Below are positions 28,325 through 35,926 of a DNA stretch of 36,285 nt, one piece after another. The notes beneath the pieces were generated by a model, which was given only the letters and a program-made list of their open reading frames with translations, was not told the DNA's origin and ran no database searches. Location of the stretch: positions 1 through 36,285 of the forward strand of contig NZ_JAACZO010000017.1 in NCBI RefSeq assembly GCF_010993975.1, given 5' to 3'. The position numbers and the translations under genes were made by a program. How positions within the stretch are numbered: position 1 is the first letter of the stretch; every line of letters starts with the position of its first letter. This stretch comes from Halomonas faecis (GTDB lineage: Bacteria; Pseudomonadota; Gammaproteobacteria; Pseudomonadales; Halomonadaceae).

Positions 28325-28413
28325 GGGCGCCCATTCCTCCAGGCAATGAGAGTTTCCCTTCCGCTCGGCGCTGTGAGGGCCGAGCCGTCAATGTGCTCAA
28401 GGAGCTTCTTTAG

Positions 28414-29664
28414 TCACAATCCCACCAGCCCCGGAGGCAGGCCGAAGACCTCGATGCCGCTGGGTGTGGCTTGGCCGATTTCGATGTCAATTCTCTGGGG
28501 CACGGCTTGTGAAAAGGCACGGTATTCGACGTAGGTGCCGCTTTTGTCTTGCCGGATCGCTTCCGGGGGCACCACCATGGCGGCGTCGCTCCGGTAGGTG
28601 GTGACGCGCAAGTGAGCGCTCATTCCGAGCCGAATGTGGCGCTGCTGTTCCGGTGTCAACGGCGACACACTGACGATGAGTGGATAGCTGGCTCCTGCTT
28701 CATAGCCTTGGGATTCCACACGCTGCACGCCGATGGAAGAGAGTTCGCCTTGCAGCTCGATGCCCGCGAAGGCATCGCCAGTGATGGTTACCGGTTGGCC
28801 GGGCTCAAGCCAATTGATGTCCACCTCTTCGGCCTGGGCGACGATGCGTATTCGCTCGGTGCTGGCGAGGATGAACAGCGGCTGGCCCCGGGTTACCCGA
28901 GCGCCGTTCTGCACCGGCTCTCTTTCCGCTTCGCCGCCCTGGCTGGGTGGCAGCATCACTACTCCGGCAAAAGGCGCGTGCAGCGTTCGTCGCTCGTGCA
29001 GTGCCAATAGGGCTTCATGACGGGCGGCGGCGTTCTCCAGCTCCATCTCGGCGATGCGCCGGTTGTCTCCACGCCCCTGGGCGAGGGTGGAAGCCAGCTC
29101 GGCCTCGGCGGCTTCCAGGTCGAACCGCTGCATGGTGGCCTGCTGCTCCAGGGAATCCACCTCCATACGCGGCACGATGCCCTTTTCCAGCAGGGTGCGG
29201 CTCTCGCTCAAACGCCGCTGGGTGTCGTTGAGGTTGAGCCGTGCGCTGGAGAGTGCACGCCGCGCCCGTGCGACTTCTTGCCCGTGCTCCCACTCTTGCA
29301 GATCATTGAGCGCGCGCTGCGCCTGCAAGCGCTGCGCCAGTGCCTCTCGCAGTTGTATGTCGAGCTGGGAGGTGTCCAATCGCAGCAAGTTTTCGCCTTC
29401 TTCCACACGGCTGCCCTCCGCTACCGCCAACTCCAGTACGTCGCCTTCGAAGGGTGCACTCAGGGTACGCAGCTCGGCAGGCTCGACCCGCCCCACCAAC
29501 CCGAGCTGTTGAGCCAGCGGTTTTGGCTCTACCGGCCACCAAGCGGTCTCTTCCTGCGCTGTGTGCTGCCCGCTGTCCTGGCGCGACAGCCACACGGCCG
29601 CCAGCGCAAGCAGCGCAGCCAGCACCAGCCAATGCGCCTTCCGCCAGGGCTTGTCAGTCGTCAT
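28414..29664 (-). CDS. MacA/HlyD-like membrane-fusion protein
   Basis: A periplasmic adaptor of 416 residues linking the inner-membrane permease to the outer-membrane channel. It has one N-terminal membrane anchor (about 12-28), a first biotinyl-lipoyl half-motif (LSAPFEGDVLELAVAEGSRV), a long coiled coil rich in Leu, Glu and Arg (about 95-200), a second half-motif (LHAPFAGVVMLPP), then beta-barrel and membrane-proximal domains. ATG 29664 overlaps the outer-membrane-factor gene by 11 bases; a TTG nine bases upstream is possible. It is the last gene of the exporter unit. In E. coli macAB the adaptor gene comes first, so the order here differs. Confidence 0.88.
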   Translation of the reverse strand: MTTDKPWRKAHWLVLAALLALAAVWLSRQDSGQHTAQEETAWWPVEPKPLAQQLGLVGRVEPAELRTLSAPFEGDVLELAVAEGSRVEEGENLLRLDTSQLDIQLREALAQRLQAQRALNDLQEWEHGQEVARARRALSSARLNLNDTQRRLSESRTLLEKGIVPRMEVDSLEQQATMQRFDLEAAEAELASTLAQGRGDNRRIAEMELENAAARHEALLALHERRTLHAPFAGVVMLPPSQGGEAEREPVQNGARVTRGQPLFILASTERIRIVAQAEEVDINWLEPGQPVTITGDAFAGIELQGELSSIGVQRVESQGYEAGASYPLIVSVSPLTPEQQRHIRLGMSAHLRVTTYRSDAAMVVPPEAIRQDKSGTYVEYRAFSQAVPQRIDIEIGQATPSGIEVFGLPPGLVGL

Positions 29665-31150
29665 TGAGTGCAATGTCCCAGCTCTCCAAGGTCATGCCCA
29701 ACCGCAGGTCGAGCTGGGTCTGGGCGTTGAGATAGGCAATCAGCGCCTTGAGCCGGGCATGCTGGGCGTTGCGTAGCTCCGTCTCTTGGCTCAGTACCTG
29801 GAAGTTGCTGGAGCGGCCCACCGAGAGCTTCTCGCGCTCCAGTTCCAGGGCACGCTGCGAGAGCTCGGCAGCGCGCTGGGCAAGCTGGAACTGACGCCAC
29901 TGCGCTTCCAGGCTGCGCACGGCATCGTCGATGTCCCGCGCCAGGGTCTGCTCGGTCTCCGCCAGGCGCAATGCCTGGTCGTAGATGTTGACCCGTGCCT
30001 GCACCTCGTCCCGTCGCAGTCCGGCATTGCCGATGGGAATCTCCACTTGCACCCCAGCGTAGGCGTTCCAGCGCCGGTCACTGGGGTACTCACTACGGCC
30101 GAAACGGTCCTGCAACTGGCTGGCACCGCCCACCAGGGAGATATCCCACAAACGCTGGTTGTGCGCCACCGCCGCATGAGTCTCCACCTGCTCCCGGGCG
30201 ATCAACTGGGTCAAGTATTCCGGCTGATGCGCCTTGGCGATGCGCCGCGCCTCTTCGGCATCGAGGCTGACCTGCTGGGCCGTGAGCGGCTCGCTGGCCC
30301 GCAGCGGCGTGGCAAGGTCCAGGGCCAACAGATGCAGCAACTCCAGCCGTCGCGATTCGCGCTGGTTGATCGCCTCCTCTACATCCAGCTCCCGGCTCGC
30401 CATGTCGGCCTGGGTCTGCACGATGTCGAACTCCGCCATTTGCCCGGCGGCGATCAGGGCCTCGTTCACCTCGGCCAGTTGCCGCGAACGTGCCAACCCA
30501 TCTCCGGCGATGCGCACCTGCTCCTGGGCGCGCAGCAGTTCCCGATAGGCGAGCACGATCTGTGTCACCACCTGTGAGACCGTGGATTGCAGTTCCAACT
30601 GGTTCATCTGCTCGCTCAACCTCGCCAGGCGCAGCGGCGCCGTCGCAACGTCTCGCCCGGCATCGCGCAACAGTGGCTGGATCACCGTGAAGGTGACGCC
30701 GCGGCTATGGCGGCTGCCCACCTCGCCGCTGCGGTTGAGCGCTTCCATCCATGAGAGGCTAAAGTGGGTGCCCAGCGGTCCTTCCATGCTCACCGTGGGC
30801 GAGACTTCGTTGAGCTGTTCGCGGTCATCGTCGCGCTGGGTGACGATATAACGGCCCTGCACGTTGAATTGCGGGTCGAACTGCTCCTCCGCCACCTTCA
30901 GGTCGAAGCGCTGGGAAATACGCTGCAAGTAGGCGCTGCGGATGGTGCGATTACCCTGCAGCCCCAGGGCCACTGCCTTGGCCAGCGTCAGCTCCATAAC
31001 CTCGCCAGCGGGCGGCTCGGCCACCACCGGTGGCGCGTTCATCACCGGCGCCGAAGGCTGCAGTATCTCCTCCATCCATGCCTTGGTGGGAGCACTCAGC
31101 GTCATCAGCAAGGCCACCGTTGCCAGCAGACGTCGTGGATCACTCGGCAC
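29654..31150 (-). CDS. TolC-like outer-membrane efflux protein
   Basis: A 498-residue outer-membrane channel of the TolC/OMF family. It has a Sec signal peptide (about 1-24, RRLLATVALLMTLSAPTKA) and then the twofold repeat of long alpha-helices separated by beta-strand segments (ELTLAKAVALGLQGNRTIRSA opens repeat one; LDAEEARRIAKAHQPEYL opens repeat two). The GTG at 31150 was chosen because GGAGG lies six bases upstream and the signal peptide follows. It overlaps the permease gene by 11 bases and the adaptor gene by 11 bases. A dedicated channel inside the operon means the exporter need not rely on a housekeeping TolC. Confidence 0.88.
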   Translation of the reverse strand: MPSDPRRLLATVALLMTLSAPTKAWMEEILQPSAPVMNAPPVVAEPPAGEVMELTLAKAVALGLQGNRTIRSAYLQRISQRFDLKVAEEQFDPQFNVQGRYIVTQRDDDREQLNEVSPTVSMEGPLGTHFSLSWMEALNRSGEVGSRHSRGVTFTVIQPLLRDAGRDVATAPLRLARLSEQMNQLELQSTVSQVVTQIVLAYRELLRAQEQVRIAGDGLARSRQLAEVNEALIAAGQMAEFDIVQTQADMASRELDVEEAINQRESRRLELLHLLALDLATPLRASEPLTAQQVSLDAEEARRIAKAHQPEYLTQLIAREQVETHAAVAHNQRLWDISLVGGASQLQDRFGRSEYPSDRRWNAYAGVQVEIPIGNAGLRRDEVQARVNIYDQALRLAETEQTLARDIDDAVRSLEAQWRQFQLAQRAAELSQRALELEREKLSVGRSSNFQVLSQETELRNAQHARLKALIAYLNAQTQLDLRLGMTLESWDIALNDD

Positions 31151-32339
31151 GCAGCGCCTCCACTGGCTGAAGGCGAGAAGCCGAGACCGCGGGATAGAGC
31201 CCAAAGAAGATCCCTGCCAACAGGGCGCCGCCCATGCCAAGCGGCAGTGCCTCCCACGTCATGTGGAACTCCCAGCCGGAAAGGCGGATGAAGCCGTAGG
31301 CTGCCGCCACTCCCAACGCCGCACCGAGCCATGCGCCCAACAGTGAGAGATTGACCGCTTCCAGCAGGAACAGGCGGCGTATGTCGCGCCGCCGCGCCCC
31401 CAGTGCCATACGGATACCGATCTCTCGCTTGCGTTCGGTCACGCTCATCAGCATCACATTCATCACTCCCACTCCACCCACCAGCAGCGAGATGCCGCCC
31501 AATCCCGCCAGCAGATAAGTGAAGGTGTTGGCCTGCCGCTGCAAGCCATCGAGAAGCTGCTGGGGAATCTGCACGTCGACCTCCCGGCCATTCAACTCTT
31601 TGGCCAACTGGCTGCGAAGCGACTCGGCCAATGTTGGCAAATCGGCGTCATCTGCCTTGACGATCACGCTGCTGATCTCTGGGGAGGGGCGCAGGCGCCT
31701 CATCCCCTCGAGGGGAATGAGTATCGACTCATCCGCCGTAATCGGAATCAGTGGGTTACCGGGAAGACTCTCGGCAATGCCGATGACATGAAACAGATAG
31801 TTGTCGATCCGTATCAGGTCGTCGGCTCGTAACGGCGCGTATTGCGATCCCAGGTCTTCAGCGACGCGGGCGCCAACGACCGCGAAGGTCCCACGCCGAT
31901 CAAAATGGGAAAGGTGGCGTCCCTCGTGCAGTCGAAGGCCAATGGTACGGGACAAGTCCTCTGTCGTGCCGACAAGAGCGGCGTCGGCCTCTTGGCCGTT
32001 GTGGCCGACTCTTGTGGAATGCAAGGTGAGGGGAGCAAGCCGTGATATACCCGGTACTGCCTTGCGTAGCGCATGGCTATCGAACGTCGATGGCAAGGGC
32101 CGACGATTATCCGCTGAATAGGGGAAACTGACGATCAGGGTGTCGGTACCCATATCCTTGAAGGTGCGCATCGCCTCTTCGGCGGCGCTCCCGCCGATGG
32201 TCAGCAGTGCGATGATCGAGCCGCTGCCCACCATGATGCCGAGCAGGGCCAACAGCGAGCGCCGTCCCGATAGGTTCAGATTGTCGATGGATTCGGCCAA
32301 TACCTGCCTAAGCGTGATGTGAGCACTTGCTTCATGCAT
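31140..32339 (-). CDS. MacB-type ABC transporter permease
   Basis: An inner-membrane permease of 399 residues. It has one membrane segment at about 28-50, a large periplasmic MacB-type core domain (about 55-270), then three membrane segments. The conserved stretch GGVGVMNVMLMSVTERKREIG with GARRRDIRRLFLLEA is the MacB/FtsX coupling region. ATG 32339 (MHEASAHITLRQ) overlaps the ATPase stop by 8 bases. E. coli MacB carries ATPase and permease in one chain; here they are separate genes. This type works by mechanotransmission, driving periplasmic substrates out through the TolC channel. Confidence 0.92.
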   Translation of the reverse strand: MHEASAHITLRQVLAESIDNLNLSGRRSLLALLGIMVGSGSIIALLTIGGSAAEEAMRTFKDMGTDTLIVSFPYSADNRRPLPSTFDSHALRKAVPGISRLAPLTLHSTRVGHNGQEADAALVGTTEDLSRTIGLRLHEGRHLSHFDRRGTFAVVGARVAEDLGSQYAPLRADDLIRIDNYLFHVIGIAESLPGNPLIPITADESILIPLEGMRRLRPSPEISSVIVKADDADLPTLAESLRSQLAKELNGREVDVQIPQQLLDGLQRQANTFTYLLAGLGGISLLVGGVGVMNVMLMSVTERKREIGIRMALGARRRDIRRLFLLEAVNLSLLGAWLGAALGVAAAYGFIRLSGWEFHMTWEALPLGMGGALLAGIFFGLYPAVSASRLQPVEALRAE

Positions 32340-33045
32340 GTTTGTCGTCCCCAGCGGCAACGACTTCATGCATTTCTCCCTGATGGATTTCTAACTGTCG
32401 GTCGAAGTGTCTGGCCAGGGTGGTATCGTGGGTTACCATGATCAGGGTGGCGGCGTGCTCGCGATTCAAGGTGAGCAGCCGGTTCAGGATATCGGTGGCG
32501 GTTCGGTTGTCGAGGTTGCCGGTGGGCTCGTCAGCCAAGATGAGAGAGGGCGAGCCGATCAAGGCACGCGCGATTGCCACTCGCTGGCACTGTCCACCGG
32601 AAAGCTCTGCCGGGCGATGCATGGCACGCTCGGACAAACCAACCCTTTGGAGCTGTTCCATGGCATGTTGACGCGCTGCGTGACGCGATACACCGCGATA
32701 CGAGAGCGGCAAGGCGACGTTATCCAAGGCCGTCAGGCGTGGCAGCAGATTGAAGGACTGGAAGACGAAGCCGATTTCCTGGTTACGGATCGATGCCAGC
32801 TCGTCCGTGCTGGCACGTTGCATGTCGCGACCGGCAAAGTGGAACTGCCCGGATGCAGGGCGGTCGAGTAGGCCAAGAATATTGAGCAGCGTACTCTTGC
32901 CGGACCCAGAGGCGCCCAGAATGACGCACGACTGGCCTCGCCATATGTCCAGCGTGACATGCTTCAAAACGAGGAGCTGTTGATCGCCCGTTCGGTAACC
33001 ATGGCTGACGCCTTCCAAGGCGATCATGGCTGATGTGTCACGCAT
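32332..33045 (-). CDS. MacB/LolD-type ABC transporter ATPase
   Basis: The 237-residue cytoplasmic ATPase of the exporter. It contains Walker A GASGSGKST, the Q-loop in FVFQSFNLLPRLTALDNV, the signature LSGGQCQRVAIARAL (cysteine where glutamine is usual), Walker B LILADEPTGNLD and the H-loop MVTHD. ATG 33045 (MRDTSAM) was chosen because AGGGA lies about nine bases upstream; earlier starts at 33069 (ATG) and 33078 (TTG) lack a ribosome site. The stop overlaps the permease start. A 16-bp hairpin lies between this gene and the upstream secreted-protein gene. Confidence 0.92.
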   Translation of the reverse strand: MRDTSAMIALEGVSHGYRTGDQQLLVLKHVTLDIWRGQSCVILGASGSGKSTLLNILGLLDRPASGQFHFAGRDMQRASTDELASIRNQEIGFVFQSFNLLPRLTALDNVALPLSYRGVSRHAARQHAMEQLQRVGLSERAMHRPAELSGGQCQRVAIARALIGSPSLILADEPTGNLDNRTATDILNRLLTLNREHAATLIMVTHDTTLARHFDRQLEIHQGEMHEVVAAGDDKHA

Positions 33046-33099
33046 CGTGCTTTTCCCTATTTCAGCCATGCATGGCAATTAAAAGTGGAAATTCCTGAA

Positions 33100-33136
33100 C
33101 TGCGGGAAACGCCGAATCCATTGGTGTTTCCCGCAG
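33100..33136 (-). terminator. Strong hairpin between secreted-protein gene and exporter genes
   Basis: Arms at 33100-33115 and 33121-33136 pair over 16 positions (11 perfect Watson-Crick from the base, then two G-T) with a five-base loop. It lies 19 bases after the small secreted-protein stop and 54 bases before the ATPase start. No long T-run follows on the minus strand. It may attenuate transcription or protect the 3' end of the cargo message. Confidence 0.6.
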
Positions 33137-33155
33137 ACTATGCCGCTTTTTACCT

Positions 33156-33602
33156 TTATTTCATGGTGAATTCGACCGACCAGGCATGGGTCGAAACGTT
33201 GGTCGAGGTGATATTGGCGGTACATACCGCGCCACCGCTGCCATCCGCGCTCTTGTTCCATTGCGGAATCATGACGCCGCCGCTGTAAATCTTGACGTAG
33301 CTGGTGCTGAAGCGGCACTCCTTTCTGCCGATGCGATAACGCACGGTGGCATAGTTGGCATCGGGGCTGATATGGCTTTGTACTGTATAGTTATCACTGC
33401 CACCTCCATTAACCGTTGAATCTGGCTTTGGCGATGCATTGGCATAGGTGCTCGATTCATTCGAGTTGACGATGGTGTAGGTCGCCTCGTCCGATGCCTG
33501 GTTCTTGAAAGTGATATCCACTGGTGGCCCCGCATGGGCGGCGCCTGCCGCCAGCGTTGCGATCAATGCCAGTCCGGCAACCAGGGTTTTCGATGCTTGC
33601 AT
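33156..33602 (-). CDS. Small Sec-exported protein, candidate exporter cargo
   Basis: This 148-residue protein is not recognised. It has a clear Sec signal peptide (QASKTLVAGLALIATLAAG, cleavage expected after AHA at residue 24). The mature part has alternating polar/hydrophobic strands rich in Ser, Thr, Asn and Tyr, suggesting a beta-sandwich, with two cysteines (C96, C127) that could form a disulfide. AAGGAGAT lies seven bases before the ATG. The C-terminal half is similar to the fragment at 35927-36166, with both cysteines conserved at nearly the same spacing. It lies between the NPFA-motif gene and the exporter operon on the same strand. Export through the neighbouring tripartite pump is my inference. 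Confidence 0.8.
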   Translation of the reverse strand: MQASKTLVAGLALIATLAAGAAHAGPPVDITFKNQASDEATYTIVNSNESSTYANASPKPDSTVNGGGSDNYTVQSHISPDANYATVRYRIGRKECRFSTSYVKIYSGGVMIPQWNKSADGSGGAVCTANITSTNVSTHAWSVEFTMK

Positions 33603-33638
33603 GTCATATCTCCTTATGACGATTGAAGGGTACTTCCC

Positions 33639-34415
33639 TTACTTGCTTTCAGGCTCATGGGGTTTGAGCCGGTCCAGCACTGCAAAAAGGCTGAAGGGGT
33701 CCGGGGATTGCGCGGCCCGGGGGCGCTGATCGGTATCGTTGGCGATCCGCTGTTGTAGATCCATCTCGTAATTGGCCGGAAGCTGGGCCTGCTCGATGGG
33801 GGGCAGCGATTTGTAATGGGCCAGCACTTCCGTGTAGAAGTTGGTCATTTTCCCGGTGCGGTTGTATTCCGCCATGGCTTTTGCGACTACTTCCCTTTTC
33901 CATGCTTGTCTTTGTTCAGCCGCCTCGTAATAAGCTGCACGGCGCTCATTGACGGTATAGGTGCCGCTGTCGTCATAGACGATCAGCGATAGCTGGTCGT
34001 AAGACAGGCCGGCAAAGGGGTTGGGCGTTTCGCGGCTGCTATTCGCGGTGTTGACGAAGTCGGTGGCCTGTTGGGTGCGGGCCAGCAGGGCGGGATCGTC
34101 GGTATTGGGCACTTCGCTGTCGTGGCGTGCCTTGTTGGCCTTGTAGTTCGGCCCGAGAATCTGGCCGAGCAGTTCCTCAGCCCGGGCGCCCAATGCCTTG
34201 CGGCTCAGGGTGCTGTCACGCGCTTCGGCGCGCAGGGCGCTGTCACTCAACTGCTGGGCCAGGGTGGAAAGCCGGCTCGACTTCGGCGACGAGCCGGATG
34301 CCGGCGATGAGCTGTCGGTATGTTCGGCCTTGGTGGTGGCCGACGTGGCCCGGGTGTTGCTGCCTGTAATGGCTTGGCCGACCGAGGAATTCGGGGAACC
34401 GATGGTATTAGTCAT
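33639..34415 (-). CDS. NPFA-motif family protein, copy 1
   Basis: This 258-residue protein belongs to no family I can name. Residues 1-50 are Ser/Thr/Ala-rich and probably disordered. Residues 51-120 are helical, and the core at 131-215 holds NPFAGLSYDQLSLIVYDD and then GTYTVNERRAAYYEA. The C-terminus is PFSLFAVLDRLKP. There is no signal peptide or membrane segment. ATG 34415 was chosen because AAGGAGG lies just upstream; a longer in-frame extension is a read into the decayed repeat and was not used. It is paralogous to the gene at 34861-35859 through the central motif. Its last 129 bases are duplicated at 34534-34662. It lies 36 bases before the small secreted-protein gene and likely shares its transcript. 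Confidence 0.8.
   Translation of the reverse strand: MTNTIGSPNSSVGQAITGSNTRATSATTKAEHTDSSSPASGSSPKSSRLSTLAQQLSDSALRAEARDSTLSRKALGARAEELLGQILGPNYKANKARHDSEVPNTDDPALLARTQQATDFVNTANSSRETPNPFAGLSYDQLSLIVYDDSGTYTVNERRAAYYEAAEQRQAWKREVVAKAMAEYNRTGKMTNFYTEVLAHYKSLPPIEQAQLPANYEMDLQQRIANDTDQRPRAAQSPDPFSLFAVLDRLKPHEPESK
33645..33773 (-). repeat. Direct repeat copy A: 3' end of NPFA-motif gene 1
   Basis: These 129 bases, coding for the last residues of copy 1, recur with few substitutions and no length change at 34534-34662 in the same orientation, 889 bases away. Confidence 0.92.
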
Positions 34416-34533
34416 GAGGGCCTCCTTGCTTGGCTTGAAATCATGCCTCCCGGTCGGCTGGGCTTTTGTAAGCTTGGTATTACAAGGGATGTACGCTTTC
34501 GGGGGCGTGCCGGAGCTGTGATTTCCCATGCAG

Positions 34534-34662
34534 GCTTTCAGGCTCATGGGGTTTGAGCCGGTCCAGCACTGCGAAAAGGCTGAATGGATCCGGGGATTGC
34601 GCGGCCCGGGGGCGCTGATCGGTATCGTTGGCGATCCTTTATTGTCGATCCATCTCGTAATT
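34534..34662 (-). pseudogene. Orphan 3' end of NPFA-motif gene (direct repeat copy B)
   Basis: This copy of the copy 1 3' end is nearly identical. A single change creates a TAA inside the frame (reading DRQ-stop-RIANDTDQ), and the copy has lost the original stop: homology ends just after GAAAGC. It has no start or upstream domain. It is a leftover of duplication or recombination. Confidence 0.85.
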
Positions 34663-34690
34663 CGGGGGGGGTATGCCATCCCTTTCGGCG

Positions 34691-34758
34691 TCACCCTTTC
34701 TTGTTGTTGTTGTTGTCATTGAAGGTCCGGATCATCTCCAACAAGCGAGAAAACGGGG
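34691..34758 (-). pseudogene. Second orphan C-terminus, divergent NPFA-motif relative
   Basis: The minus-strand frame reads PPFSRLLEMIRTFND, four Asn in total after the Asp, then KKG and TGA (34691-34693). It resembles the ends of copy 1 (PFSLFAVLDRLK) and copy 2 (LNLLEMALRSLEQ). The frame closes a few codons upstream, so only the end survives. Similarity is short and the call is tentative. Confidence 0.45.
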
Positions 34759-34800
34759 GCGCTCGCGATCCTTTTCACGGTTCACCCCGAAGGAGGTTTT

Positions 34801-34911
34801 ATGATGCGCTCATTTAATTCCTATACAACCCCCTACGCATTCGGAAAACCGTCTGCGATACTAACGCTCTTCCGAGTCTTTCTGCTCAAGGCTACGCAGC
34901 GCCATCTCTAG
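34801..34911 (+). CDS. Possible small ORF with excellent ribosome site (36 aa)
   Basis: AAGGAGG (34790-34796) lies four bases before ATG 34801 on the plus strand. The frame runs 36 codons (MMRSFNSYTTPYAFGKPS then a hydrophobic LTLFRVFLL) to TAG at 34909-34911, antisense over the end of NPFA copy 2. It may be the start of an inverted, truncated gene, a small peptide gene or chance. Confidence 0.3.
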   Translation: MMRSFNSYTTPYAFGKPSAILTLFRVFLLKATQRHL

Positions 34912-35859
34912 CAGGTTTAAACCATCTTCGTTGTCAAGCACTGTTCTGATGTCGATGCTGCGCAACATACCCCCTTCCTCATCGCCCATTACGACGAAGA
35001 AACTCTCCAGCGATGCTTTTACTCCATTCGTGTAGGCGGGTAATTCAGGAAGATCCTCATTAACCGCTTGAGCGAGCTTGTTTTCTTCGGGAGCCGCCGA
35101 CACACCGCGCCAGGCTCTCTCCGCCTCCGTCATGCCAGAGATCAATTTGGCGTCGACCTGCCTAGCCATGCGATCCAGGAAGGCACCGCCATAGTCACCT
35201 TCCGCTGCATATGTTTCGTCGTACAATTCACTTGCCCGGTTTCTGAAGTGAGTGTCGTTTTCCGTCATCTGCAGAAACGCTAAATAGCGCTCTGCCGCGG
35301 TAAAGTCTCCAGATTCATCAAAGGCGATTTTGGAGAGCGAGTGCCTATCCAGTTCGGCAAAAGGGTTTTCGGAAGATGCCTGGGGGAACGGCTCGCCGCT
35401 ATTATAAAATTTCGACATCAGGTGGTTGGCCGCCTGCTCGGCGATAGAAAGCCGGTTTTCGTCGAAGCTGTCCGGACGTTCCAGCAGTATCTCAGCTACC
35501 TTACCCGTTTCCTGCCCGACCATTTCTTGGAGCTGTTCATGCATTTTTTCTATAAAAGCGTCGAACGCGGTAGGAGAGATGGTTGCTACGCTTTCCTCCT
35601 CCAAGAGGATCTTTGACATCTCCATCGCCATAGAAGAGAGGTTGACCGCGGTGCTTTTCTCGTCACTCCGCGCCAGGGAAAGGCTGCCGCCCATCCCGGA
35701 TGAACCCATTAGCAGAGGAGAGTCGCCGGCTTGCAATCCAGTATAGTTTCCATTATTTATATAGTGGCCGCTCATGGTGCCGCGCCCTAGCACCTTTTCA
35801 TTATAATGATTATTAGCGTTCAAGAGGTTGCTGGCATAGGCATGAGAGTATGTTTTCAC
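34861..35859 (-). CDS. NPFA-motif family protein, copy 2
   Basis: This 332-residue protein is unrecognised and paralogous to copy 1: residues 165-192 hold NPFAELDRHSLSKIAFDESG then FTAAERYLAF, against the matching NPFAGL...YDDSG...ERRAA of copy 1. The N-terminus (1-60) is rich in Asn, Gly, Ser and Tyr with no signal peptide. Residues 80-155 are helical and acidic, and the C-terminus is LNLLEMALRSLEQKDSEER. The GTG at 35859 has GGAG seven bases upstream; no ATG nearby is as well placed. Base composition is clearly poorer in GC than the core genes of the window, suggesting transfer. It lies 67 bases after the truncated secreted-protein copy. Confidence 0.75.
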   Translation of the reverse strand: MKTYSHAYASNLLNANNHYNEKVLGRGTMSGHYINNGNYTGLQAGDSPLLMGSSGMGGSLSLARSDEKSTAVNLSSMAMEMSKILLEEESVATISPTAFDAFIEKMHEQLQEMVGQETGKVAEILLERPDSFDENRLSIAEQAANHLMSKFYNSGEPFPQASSENPFAELDRHSLSKIAFDESGDFTAAERYLAFLQMTENDTHFRNRASELYDETYAAEGDYGGAFLDRMARQVDAKLISGMTEAERAWRGVSAAPEENKLAQAVNEDLPELPAYTNGVKASLESFFVVMGDEEGGMLRSIDIRTVLDNEDGLNLLEMALRSLEQKDSEER

Positions 35860-35926
35860 GACTTTTCTCCGCTTATATATTGAGGAATAGCGCCCTCGGA
35901 TTTACCGGACCGCGGGCAGTCAGTGA

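Larger units (their letters stand above)
34416..34860. other. Gene-free stretch made of orphan gene ends
   Basis: No intact gene lies here apart from a possible 36-codon frame on the plus strand. It contains two orphan 3' ends (34534-34662, 34691-34758) and an inverted repeat TTGTAA/TTACAA (34466-34485) about 50 bases before the copy 1 start, which could be an operator. Confidence 0.6.

Noticed and set aside
28364..28384. CTCGGC/GCCGAG hairpin between the kinase and adaptor genes as a bidirectional terminator
   Set aside because: Only a 6-bp stem with a nine-base loop and no T-run on either side; too weak to annotate.
34416..34694. 93-residue N-terminal extension of NPFA copy 1
   Set aside because: The extension is read through the orphan repeat in a different frame from the gene end it derives from, and a strong AAGGAGG site marks the internal ATG at 34415.
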